7,283 nucleotides of DNA from Chloroflexota bacterium (GTDB taxonomy: Bacteria; Chloroflexota; Anaerolineae; B4-G1; SLSP01): contig JAKJAE010000004.1 in assembly GCA_022707665.1 (NCBI GenBank), positions 1-7,283 of the forward strand, in the 5' to 3' direction. Of this stretch, positions 1 through 5,537 are shown piece after piece (the stretch's first letter is position 1; each line of letters opens with the position of its first letter). A program made the position numbers and the translations under genes. The notes below the pieces were generated by a model. That model was not told the DNA's origin, did not search any database, and saw nothing but the letters and a program-made list of their open reading frames with translations.

Positions 1-310
1 GGGCATTCATCGCGCCCTGCGGGATCATCGCCAACTTGCGCAGCTTCGTCTGGCGCATCTGCTCCGCGCTGAGCGTGACGAGATCCACGCCATCCAGGAT
101 CATCTGCCCGCCCTCGATCTTTCCCGGCGGTTTGATCATCCGCATCAACGCCTGGGCCATCGTCGACTTGCCCGATCCCGATTCGCCCACCAACCCCATC
201 TTGGTGCCATCAGCAAGGTCAAAGGTGACGTCATCGACGGCCTTCACCGCCCCGGCCTCAACGTAGTAGTACACCTTGAGATGCTTTACCTGCAGTATGG
301 GCTCGCTCAT
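1..310 (-). CDS. ABC transporter ATP-binding protein, DppD/OppD-like (N-terminal 103 residues; cut by window edge)
   Basis: This is the first of the usually two ATPases that power an oligopeptide/oligosaccharide-type (Opp/Dpp) importer at the cytoplasmic face of the membrane. The visible part begins MSEPILQVKHL and contains the Walker A motif GESGSGKST at residues 42-50 and the Q-loop context MIPQGAMNA at residues 95-103, with Gln98 as the Q-loop glutamine. Signature motif, Walker B and the C-terminal Opp/Dpp extension lie beyond the window. The start codon at 310 overlaps the stop of the preceding permease as ATGA. A GGAGG lies five bases upstream of the ATG (316-320), inside the permease gene, so translation is probably coupled. 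The gene is last in the visible operon, after binding protein and two permeases; a second ATPase (DppF-like) is expected beyond the left edge. The family call is firm; the transported substrate cannot be read from this subunit. Confidence 0.93.
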   Translation of the reverse strand, partial: MSEPILQVKHLKVYYYVEAGAVKAVDDVTFDLADGTKMGLVGESGSGKSTMAQALMRMIKPPGKIEGGQMILDGVDLVTLSAEQMRQTKLRKLAMIPQGAMNA

Positions 311-1098
311 ACGGTCCTCCGAGTCCGGGGATTCGCGAATTCATCCAACCCGATAGAGAGCAGCAGGAAGGAGATGAAGATCAGGGCGATCACGATCACC
401 GGCTCGATGATCCACCACCAATAGCCCTGCAGGCCCAACGACCCCAGCACACCGCCGTTGACAGCACCCGCCAAACTGATCGCCAGATACGGCATCAGAT
501 TGGGCATCAGCTCCCTGATGATGATCTCCATCCCGCTCATCCCCGAGAGCTTCGACATCATCACGAACGCTCGCTCGCGCATGCTCAACACCTGCGCCCG
601 GATCGCCCGCGTTGGCTGCACCCACGCCACGATCGACAACGTCAATCCCATCGTGAGCACGGACATCTCTTCAGGATTGGGCAGAGATGACGCGATGACC
701 ACTAGCAACAGAAACGAGGGAATCGTCATCAGCACGTCCACAAGGAACTTGATGATGGTGTCGAAGATGCCCCCGAAGTATCCCGTCATGAAGCCCAGCA
801 CAGTTCCGACGACGAGGCCGATGACGCCAGCAATCATGCCAATCGCCAGCGTCATCTGGGTCCCATAGATGAGCGTTGGGAGCAGATCACGGCCCACCGA
901 ATCGGTCCCAAACGGATATTCTCCCCCCGGGGGTTGCTTGGGCATAGCCGCCAGCGGATAGGCCCCGTCCTTCTCAACAAACAGCGTCGCTACCGTCGAG
1001 AACAGAAACAGCAACAGCAGCAGGACTATCCCCGCCCCAAAGGCAGGATTGCGGCGAACGTAGTTCAGAAACCCCTTGAAACCTTGTCCTCGCGGCAT
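307..1098 (-). CDS. ABC transporter permease, DppC/OppC-like, apparently shortened between the last two membrane segments
   Basis: This is the second inner-membrane channel subunit of the importer. It has 263 residues. After a short basic N-terminus come hydrophobic stretches near residues 22-41, 82-107, 114-138, 147-162, 203-221 and 229-250. The family motif GTDSVGRDLL is at 64-73, following the first membrane segment, and the cytoplasmic EAA-type coupling loop (RAFVMMSKLSGMSG... then MPN) is near 176-200. The C-terminal GLDEFANPRTR matches the usual end of this subfamily. Relatives, from memory, carry roughly 25 more residues between the equivalents of LGSLGL (219-223) and GYWWWIIEP (225-233), including a conserved Pro-Thr-x-Gly segment. 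Here the two parts are joined directly, so the protein is also shorter than the usual 280-300. Reading frame is intact. The ATG lies three bases after the stop of the upstream permease; a GGAGG at 1106-1110 lies in that gene's last codons. The stop overlaps the ATPase start. Confidence 0.92.
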   Translation of the reverse strand: MPRGQGFKGFLNYVRRNPAFGAGIVLLLLLFLFSTVATLFVEKDGAYPLAAMPKQPPGGEYPFGTDSVGRDLLPTLIYGTQMTLAIGMIAGVIGLVVGTVLGFMTGYFGGIFDTIIKFLVDVLMTIPSFLLLVVIASSLPNPEEMSVLTMGLTLSIVAWVQPTRAIRAQVLSMRERAFVMMSKLSGMSGMEIIIRELMPNLMPYLAISLAGAVNGGVLGSLGLQGYWWWIIEPVIVIALIFISFLLLSIGLDEFANPRTRRTV

Positions 1099-1101
1099 CG
1101 C

Positions 1102-2112
1102 CTAGCCTCCGTACGAAATGCGTGGATCGAGGAGCGGGTAGATCAGATCGACAATGAGCGTCGCGACCGCGATCCCAACGACCATAAAGAAGACAATGCC
1201 GTAGATCAGGGGATAGTCGAGCGCCCGGATTGCGCCACCCAACCGGTTACCGATGCCCGGATAGCTGAACATACCCTCTACCAACGTCGCACCCGAGACG
1301 ATCAGCCCCAACTGCATCGCCAGCGCCGTCACCTGTGGCAGCAGCGTATTTCGCAATGCATAGCGGAAGAAGAGCCGCGATCCCTTCAGCCCCTTCGCCT
1401 CGGCAAAGGTCATATAGTCCGCACCCTCCACCGTGACCATCATCGCCCGCATCGACAGTGACCACCCACCGATCGATGTCAGCAACATCGCCAGACCCGG
1501 CAGGACCGCGTGGTGAGCCACATCAAGCAAGAACTTGGGATTGGACCAGTCCTTGTCAATCGTCGTGGAGTAGCCGCCGCGCAGGGGGAATGCCTTGGCC
1601 TTGAACGCCAGCAGATAGATGAGCACCAAAGCCAGGATGAAGGCAGGGATAGCCGAGAACATCGCCAGCGGAGGCATCAGCCATGACAGGTACTTCGACG
1701 TCTTGGACCATCCCACCAGCGCACCAATGACCGTACCGAGGACAAACGCCAGGAGCGTCGAGACCGACACAAACCCCAGGGTCCAATAGACGGTCTGGCC
1801 GATGATCGTACTGACCTTCTGAGGATAGTTAACGATGGAGTACCCCAGGTCAAAACGCATCATATTCCAGATGTAGGTCAGGTACTGCTGCCACAACGGC
1901 TTATCGAGGCCGTAGAGCTTCTTGAGCGAATCGCCGAATTCCTTGGCCCCCTCAGAGGTCATGCCACCGCTGGCAATCTTCTGGTTGATCAGCTCGGTCA
2001 CGGGGTCACGCGGCGCCAACTTCGGGATGAGGAAGTTGATGGTCGCTGCGGTAAAGAGCACGGCGATGAGGAAGCCAATCCTCTTGATGACGTAACTGAG
2101 TGGTATGCGCAT
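1102..2112 (-). CDS. ABC transporter permease, DppB/OppB-like
   Basis: This is the first inner-membrane channel subunit of the Opp/Dpp-type importer, pairing with the DppC-like protein encoded immediately downstream. It has 336 residues, normal for the family. The N-terminus MRIPLSYVIKRIGFLIAVLF gives the first membrane segment (about 12-31). It is followed by the typical periplasmic region with KLAPRDPV (31-38) and LKKLYGLDKPLWQQYLTY (63-80). Further hydrophobic segments lie near 108-133, 143-170, 202-220, 262-283 and 304-326. The cytoplasmic coupling loop is YMTFAEAKGLKGSRLFFRYA (233-252) followed by RNTLLP, a good EAA motif. VEGMFSYPGIG (278-288) and the end YPLLDPRISYGG are also standard. 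GGAGG at 2119-2123, six bases before the ATG, supports the start. It follows a 239-base non-coding gap after the binding-protein gene, so it may be expressed at a lower level than that gene. Confidence 0.95.
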   Translation of the reverse strand: MRIPLSYVIKRIGFLIAVLFTAATINFLIPKLAPRDPVTELINQKIASGGMTSEGAKEFGDSLKKLYGLDKPLWQQYLTYIWNMMRFDLGYSIVNYPQKVSTIIGQTVYWTLGFVSVSTLLAFVLGTVIGALVGWSKTSKYLSWLMPPLAMFSAIPAFILALVLIYLLAFKAKAFPLRGGYSTTIDKDWSNPKFLLDVAHHAVLPGLAMLLTSIGGWSLSMRAMMVTVEGADYMTFAEAKGLKGSRLFFRYALRNTLLPQVTALAMQLGLIVSGATLVEGMFSYPGIGNRLGGAIRALDYPLIYGIVFFMVVGIAVATLIVDLIYPLLDPRISYGG

Positions 2113-2190
2113 ACAACGCCTCCGGAATTGAGATCACATCACGCCCACAGGACAGACCCGTGAAGATCCTCCACCGGGCTCATCCGAACT

Positions 2191-2292
2191 CGGAGACCTG
2201 GAGAGAACAGCAACCCTGCGCCAGGCCATTCCTACAACCTCCATCTGATGCCTGGCGCATCAGACGGTTTCCCTGGCCTCTCCAAGTCTCCG
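2191..2292 (-). other. Candidate structured RNA leader between binding-protein and permease genes
   Basis: Positions 2278-2292 and 2191-2205 form a long-range inverted repeat. In the minus-strand transcript CGGAGACTTGGAGAG pairs with CTCTCCAGGTCTCCG over 15 positions, with one G-U wobble. The same site would be a C-A mismatch in a plus-strand transcript, which favours function in the operon mRNA. Inside it, 2244-2251 and 2257-2264 form an 8-bp hairpin (TCTGATGC/GCATCAGA) with a 5-base loop. Part of this hairpin (2250-2258) is also perfectly complementary over 9 bases to 2218-2226 (GCGCCAGGC), giving a mutually exclusive pairing. A third copy of CCTGGC at 2272-2277 can pair with 2220-2225. It matches no riboswitch I recognise. 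It could be an attenuator-like or processing element, or a small palindromic repeat; I see no flanking target duplication. The pairings are direct observations, the function is inferred. Confidence 0.45.
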
Positions 2293-2309
2293 GAGCGCTA
2301 CCGGATATC

Positions 2310-2336
2310 GCGAGGGGGCCGGTACGGCCCCCTCGC
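2310..2336 (-). terminator. Strong GC-rich stem-loop just after the binding-protein gene (partial terminator or mRNA-stabilising hairpin)
   Basis: An 11-bp perfect inverted repeat, 2310-2320 with 2326-2336, carries GCGAGGGGGCC and its complement around the five bases GGTAC; G2321 and C2325 could add a twelfth pair. It starts 15 bases after the TAG stop of the binding-protein gene. In the minus-strand direction no T-run follows, whereas on the plus strand it is followed by ATTTT. It is therefore not a textbook intrinsic terminator for this operon. A stem-loop at this place often protects the 3' end of the binding-protein message and lets only part of transcription continue into the permeases, giving an excess of binding protein. 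That role is inferred from position and shape. Confidence 0.6.
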
Positions 2337-2351
2337 ATTTTCGCCGACCTA

Positions 2352-4202
2352 CTAAGCCCGCTTCAGGCGGCTAAGCGTGATCACGAAGCAGTAGTGCCAC
2401 GGCGCCGTGTTATAGGCGTCGTCCTTGTTGGGCCATCCGGTCCAATAGGTCGTGTTCATCGCCAACCGGTGGAACCACTCAGAGATCGGGACCTCAGGCA
2501 GATTCGTATACCAGATCTTCGCTGCCTTGTTGTAAAGATCCTGCATCTTCTCGGTATCGTCAGGATTCGTGCGGCTCATCTCCTTCATGAGCTCGTCGTA
2601 TTCCGGATCCCACCACCGGGTCCAGCTCTCATTGACGACGTTCGTCCCAGTGGGCACGGAGTTTTCCTTGATGTACATATTCATCGTCTCAAATGGATCA
2701 AGGACGCTGCCACCGTGACCACGGAAGAACGCCTTCGCATTGCCGTCACCCATGATCGTCCACGCATCGGGCGGGTTGATCATCGTGGCGTCGAAGCCGG
2801 CCTGCCGCAACTGCTCCACGACCACCGGGCCGATGTCGCCGTAGATGTCGACGGTCAGGACCTCAGGCTTGAAGACTTCGCCATCCTTGGCAAAGAAGCC
2901 ATCGGCATTCTTCTCGAAGCCCGCTGCCGCCATATGCTCGGCAACTTTGTCGAAGTCCTGGATGTAGATGCTCTCGATCATGGCCTTCAGCTCGGGCTCA
3001 GCATTGTCCCGGTACTTGGTCAGACCGGGATAACCGGGGAACGGAAGGTTGGTCTTCACACCCGCGCCACCATAGCCGACATCCATGACCTGCTGGTGGT
3101 CGATCGCGTAGGCGAACGCCCAGCGAACATCCTTGTTGTCGTAGGGCGGCTCGAGGGTGTTGAAGAAGAGCGAGGTGGGCCACCAGTCCATGTAGCCATA
3201 GGGCTTCTCGCCATGGGTGTGGGTGGTGATGTGATCACCCGCCTGGGCCAGGATCGCCTCGATGGTGGCCGGACGCAGGTCAAGCGTCACATCGACCTGG
3301 TCGTTGATCAACATCTGGCCACCGACTTCCTCGCCCGGCCAACCAAACTGCTCGATGCGCTCGACCTGGGGCATAGCATCCACCAGGCCCACATCGACGG
3401 CCCACCACTCGTACCGGAGGTCCAGGTTCTTCACCTGGCTCTCCATCCGGGTGATCGTGTATGGTCCCGAGTAAACCGGCCACTTCTTCTCCAGATCGAA
3501 GAAGAGGAACTCGCGCCAGTCACCCTCGACCGTCGAGAAGATGTGCTCCGGGAGTAGGATAACACCACGGTCGAAGCGTCCGGTGCAGCCCGTGAAGTGC
3601 CAGCGGGGGTTGGGCTCATTCAGCGTGAACTTGACAGTGTAGTCATCCACAGCCTCGGCCGAAGCAACATACTGCTTCACAAACCCGGAGTTCTCCAGGT
3701 CTGGAGCCTTGTCCCTCAGGCTGTTGTAGGTGAACGCAACGTCGTTCGCATCCAGAGCCTCGCCGTCCGACCATCTCGCGCCCTTGCGCATGAACAGCGT
3801 CATCTCGGTATAGTCATCGTTGTACTCATAGCTCTCGGCAAGCCAGGGATAGGTCTTGTCGTTAAGAGCGCAGTAGTAGAACGGGAACTCGAGCATCGCC
3901 GAGCCTGCGCGCTGGTGCCAGTTGTTGGCGTAGAAGTTGCCGATGCCAGCAGCAGCATCTTCGACATCGGAGAAGGCATAGACCAACGTGGTCTCGCGGG
4001 TGACCTCACGGGGCCAGACCTGCGCCTCTGGGGGCACTGCGGTCGGGGCTGGGGCCTCCGCCTTGGGCGTAGCGGTCGCGGCGGCTGGGGCTTCAGGCTC
4101 CTCTTCCGGGACCTCTGTGCCGCCACCACACGCAGCTAACACAGCACCTGCACCGGCAACAGCCGAAATGCGCAGGAACTGCCGACGTGAAAGCGTCTTC
4201 AT
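2352..4202 (-). CDS. ABC transporter solute-binding lipoprotein, family 5 (peptide/oligosaccharide type)
   Basis: This is the extracytoplasmic receptor that captures the ligand and delivers it to the two permeases encoded downstream. From the chosen start it has 616 residues. Residues 1-25 are a leader with twin arginines (LSRRQFLR, 4-11), a hydrophobic Ala/Gly stretch and the lipobox LAAC, Cys25 being the lipidation site. A low-complexity Pro/Glu/Ala/Thr linker runs to about residue 60. The family-5 signature MRKGARWSDGEALDANDVAF lies at 138-157, and VRWAFAYAIDHQQVMD at 359-374 is another hallmark. The start at 4202 is preferred over an upstream in-frame GTG at 4271, because the leader begins there and AGGAGG lies seven bases upstream. 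Homologues are commonly named peptide or nickel binding, but the neighbouring LacI repressor and carbohydrate-type enzyme, and the C-terminal YWTGWPN motif that I associate with sugar-binding members, suggest an oligosaccharide. The ligand is an inference. Confidence 0.95.
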   Translation of the reverse strand: MKTLSRRQFLRISAVAGAGAVLAACGGGTEVPEEEPEAPAAATATPKAEAPAPTAVPPEAQVWPREVTRETTLVYAFSDVEDAAAGIGNFYANNWHQRAGSAMLEFPFYYCALNDKTYPWLAESYEYNDDYTEMTLFMRKGARWSDGEALDANDVAFTYNSLRDKAPDLENSGFVKQYVASAEAVDDYTVKFTLNEPNPRWHFTGCTGRFDRGVILLPEHIFSTVEGDWREFLFFDLEKKWPVYSGPYTITRMESQVKNLDLRYEWWAVDVGLVDAMPQVERIEQFGWPGEEVGGQMLINDQVDVTLDLRPATIEAILAQAGDHITTHTHGEKPYGYMDWWPTSLFFNTLEPPYDNKDVRWAFAYAIDHQQVMDVGYGGAGVKTNLPFPGYPGLTKYRDNAEPELKAMIESIYIQDFDKVAEHMAAAGFEKNADGFFAKDGEVFKPEVLTVDIYGDIGPVVVEQLRQAGFDATMINPPDAWTIMGDGNAKAFFRGHGGSVLDPFETMNMYIKENSVPTGTNVVNESWTRWWDPEYDELMKEMSRTNPDDTEKMQDLYNKAAKIWYTNLPEVPISEWFHRLAMNTTYWTGWPNKDDAYNTAPWHYCFVITLSRLKRA

Positions 4203-4209
4203 CGTTCTT

Positions 4210-4215
4210 CCTCCT
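4210..4215 (-). promoter_or_regulatory. Ribosome binding site that fixes the binding-protein start
   Basis: AGGAGG on the minus strand, seven bases before the ATG at 4202-4200. It selects the start that places the twin-arginine/lipobox leader at the N-terminus, and argues against the 23-codon longer reading from GTG at 4271. Confidence 0.85.
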
Positions 4216-4242
4216 GATAAGTGTACTGGTTGAAACACAGTC

Positions 4243-4272
4243 AATCGATTCAGCCAAACGTCACAGGTCACA
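4243..4272. promoter_or_regulatory. Operator-like sequences upstream of the binding-protein gene
   Basis: Two kinds of signal sit in the short gap before the transporter operon. AATCGATT at 4243-4250 is a perfect 8-bp palindrome that fits the AANCGNTT core common to LacI-family operators. At 4259-4272 the minus strand reads TGTGACCTGTGACG, a direct repeat of TGTGAC with a 7-base period, and its second copy continues as TGTGACGTTT (4265-4256). That decamer matches TGTGACGGTT in the regulator's own leader (5380-5371) at 9 of 10 positions. Control by the adjacent LacI-type protein is plausible, but the sites are imperfect and short. Confidence 0.35.
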
Positions 4273-4277
4273 TCATA
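4272..4277 (-). promoter_or_regulatory. Possible -10 box for the transporter operon
   Basis: TATGAT (5 of 6 to TATAAT) on the minus strand, 69 bases upstream of the binding-protein start. A -35 at the usual distance is poor (TCGGAA, 3 of 6), so this could be an activated or weak promoter, or chance. Predicted initiation near 4265 would put the TGTGAC repeats at or just around the start of transcription. The operon may instead be read from the regulator's promoter. Confidence 0.25.
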
Positions 4278-4286
4278 AGCCGCGCA

Positions 4287-5348
4287 TCACCTCCTTCCGA
4301 GCTCGCCCGTCTGCGGGTGCTCGCCCGTCCGCGAGCACGTGCTCTGCCTGACGATCAACTCTGGATAGAGAACTCGCTGCTGAATTGGCGTAAGACGATC
4401 CTCGATGAGAGACACCAGATACTCCACACTCTCGCGCCCCAGGGTGTCAAACTCTTGGCGCACCGTCGTCAAAGGCGGGGAGAGATACGCCGACAAGGCC
4501 GCATCATCGTACCCCACGATCGAGACATCCTCAGGAATCCTCAAGCCCGCCTCGTCGAAGGCGCGCATCGCGCCCAGGGCCATCAAATCGTTGCCCACCA
4601 GCACTGCGCTGAAAGAGCGACCCGTTGCCAACAGGTGCTGTGCAGCGCTATAACCACTGCCAACCTCGAAATCGCCGGCGACGCTCAGGCTTGGGTCAAA
4701 CTCGCAACGCCCGGCCATATCGGCCGCCATCCTGATCCAGGTATCGTGTCGCGCCCTCGCATCACAGTTGTCCAGCGGTCCACTGATCTCCGCGATCCGC
4801 CGATGGCCCAGCGCAACCAGATGCTCCACGGCCAGTCGCATCCCATAGCGCTGATCGAAGACTACCGAAGGCATCTTCGCGCCAAGTTCCGTGTTAACCA
4901 CCACAAACGGACGCCCCTGACAAAGCCCTGCCAGCGCATCATAGGAAAGGTGCGGATAAGGCATCACCATCAGCAGCCCATCGATCATCTGCGCGGTCTC
5001 ACGCAACAATGTGCGCACCGACTCCGCCGACGTTGCATCCTTGAGCTCGGTCACCACCATCGTATAGCCGAACTCGCGGGCCCAATGCAGAATCGCCGGC
5101 AGAGGATCGCCATACGCATACTCGAAGATCACGAGCTGCAAGATGTACGAGCGCCCCGTCGTCAGCACCTGCGCCGCACGATGGGGGCGATAGTCCAGGG
5201 TCCGAACAGCCTGCAGGACGCGCTCCCGCGTGTCAACAGCGACATTGGGGTGCTCATTGACGACGCGCCATACGGTCTGGTACGATACCCGCGCCATTTC
5301 AGCCACGTCACGCAACGTCGCCTGCTTGATCTGGGAATCAGGCATCAT
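4287..5348 (-). CDS. LacI-family transcriptional regulator
   Basis: This is a DNA-binding repressor that senses a sugar-like effector. It has 353 residues, normal for the family. The N-terminal helix-turn-helix is TLRDVAEMARVSYQTVWRVV (11-30), followed by the hinge region DYRPHRAAQVLTTGRS (52-67). The periplasmic-binding-protein-like core includes VEHLVALGHRRIAEISGPL (174-192), NDLMALGAM (253-261), VSIVGYDDA (275-283) and SPPLTTVRQEFDTLG (290-304), all very close to segments of E. coli LacI as I remember it. The recognition helix keeps the Ser-Tyr-Gln-Thr-Val of LacI, with Trp27 in place of the following Ser. The gene sits between the enzyme gene and the transporter genes, so local control of both or of the transporter is likely. 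Its own promoter carries lac-operator-like arms, which suggests autoregulation. No GGAGG-type ribosome site precedes the tandem ATG-ATG start, unlike its neighbours; the second ATG at 5345 is equally possible. Confidence 0.96.
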   Translation of the reverse strand: MMPDSQIKQATLRDVAEMARVSYQTVWRVVNEHPNVAVDTRERVLQAVRTLDYRPHRAAQVLTTGRSYILQLVIFEYAYGDPLPAILHWAREFGYTMVVTELKDATSAESVRTLLRETAQMIDGLLMVMPYPHLSYDALAGLCQGRPFVVVNTELGAKMPSVVFDQRYGMRLAVEHLVALGHRRIAEISGPLDNCDARARHDTWIRMAADMAGRCEFDPSLSVAGDFEVGSGYSAAQHLLATGRSFSAVLVGNDLMALGAMRAFDEAGLRIPEDVSIVGYDDAALSAYLSPPLTTVRQEFDTLGRESVEYLVSLIEDRLTPIQQRVLYPELIVRQSTCSRTGEHPQTGELGRR

Positions 5349-5365
5349 ATGTGGGGTTCCCGTGG

Positions 5366-5381
5366 ATGTGAACCGTCACAA
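5366..5381. promoter_or_regulatory. lac-like operator in the regulator leader (autoregulation site)
   Basis: The plus strand reads ATGTGAACCGTCACAA: inverted arms TGTGA and TCACA around a four-base centre, the same arm sequence and spacing as the symmetric E. coli lac operator TTGTGAGCGCTCACAA. The central four bases (ACCG) are not symmetric. It lies roughly 6-21 bases downstream of the predicted transcription start, a place where repressor binding blocks initiation. The adjacent repressor has the Tyr-Gln recognition-helix pair of LacI, which makes the match more credible. No binding data can be inferred from sequence alone. Confidence 0.55.
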
Positions 5382-5393
5382 TAGTACAGCGCC

Positions 5394-5422
5394 ATTATAC
5401 TCGATGTTTTTCGACATGACAA
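5394..5422 (-). promoter_or_regulatory. Near-consensus sigma70-type promoter of the LacI-family gene
   Basis: On the minus strand TTGTCA (5422-5417; 5 of 6 to TTGACA) and a perfect TATAAT (5399-5394) are separated by exactly 17 bases. Predicted start of transcription is around 5388-5386, leaving a leader of about 40 bases before the ATG at 5348. The -35 box is overlapped by a palindrome with a CG centre and the initial transcribed region by a lac-like operator, so the promoter is probably repressible. Confidence 0.75.
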
Positions 5423-5442
5423 GCGGTTGTTCGTACAATTGT
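5419..5442. promoter_or_regulatory. Cluster of ACAA/TTGT half-sites over and upstream of the -35 box
   Basis: Four half-sites occur in a row: ACAA 5419-5422, TTGT 5427-5430, ACAA 5435-5438, TTGT 5439-5442. The first pair forms ACAAGCGGTTGT, which fits the AANCGNTT core of LacI-family operators. The second and third form TTGTTCGTACAA, again with a central CG, and the last two form the perfect palindrome ACAATTGT. Repressor binding here would hide the -35 element. Whether the LacI-type protein or another regulator uses them is unknown. Confidence 0.4.
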
Positions 5443-5456
5443 GTGATAAAGGCCAC

Positions 5457-5477
5457 ATCCTCGAACTGAATGAGGAT
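5457..5477 (-). other. Weak stem-loop between enzyme and regulator genes
   Basis: ATCCTC (5457-5462) and GAGGAT (5472-5477) form a 6-bp stem with a 9-base loop, 60-80 bases after the enzyme stop codon. In the minus direction only a poor T-run (CCTTTATC) follows. It might contribute to 3'-end formation but is too weak to call a terminator. Confidence 0.2.
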
Positions 5478-5537
5478 CGGGAACCGCAACGCTCTATCTA
5501 TCAGGGATGTAAAAGTGCTGGAAAGACTGGAGCGTCG

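Noticed and set aside
934..1461. Plus-strand frame across the junction of the two permease genes
   Set aside because: Its Arg/Gln-rich low-complexity composition and its overlap with two firm permease genes show it to be a shadow frame.
2191..2292. Miniature transposable element with 15-base terminal repeats
   Set aside because: No target-site duplication is visible at the flanks and the only mismatch is a G-U in the operon transcript, so an RNA structure is preferred; a copy search would be needed to decide.
2310..2336. Plus-strand intrinsic terminator (hairpin followed by ATTTT)
   Set aside because: No plus-strand gene ends there; the T-run is short. The hairpin is better read as a 3' element of the minus-strand binding-protein gene.
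2100..3557. Long plus-strand open frame (485 codons) opposite the binding-protein gene
   Set aside because: It lies antisense to a well-supported gene, has no domain-like motifs, is rich in Arg/His/Asp/Val as expected of antisense frames in GC-rich DNA, and crosses the non-coding gap.
4203..4286. Regulator and binding-protein genes share a frame with only the regulator's TGA between them, suggesting stop readthrough or a broken fusion
   Set aside because: Twenty-eight open codons are not unlikely by chance, the binding protein has its own ribosome site and a secretion leader, and a fusion would bury that leader.
4221..5384. Plus-strand open frame (387 codons) opposite the LacI-family gene
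   Set aside because: It mirrors a clear gene on the other strand, has Arg/His/Gln-rich composition and no recognisable family features.
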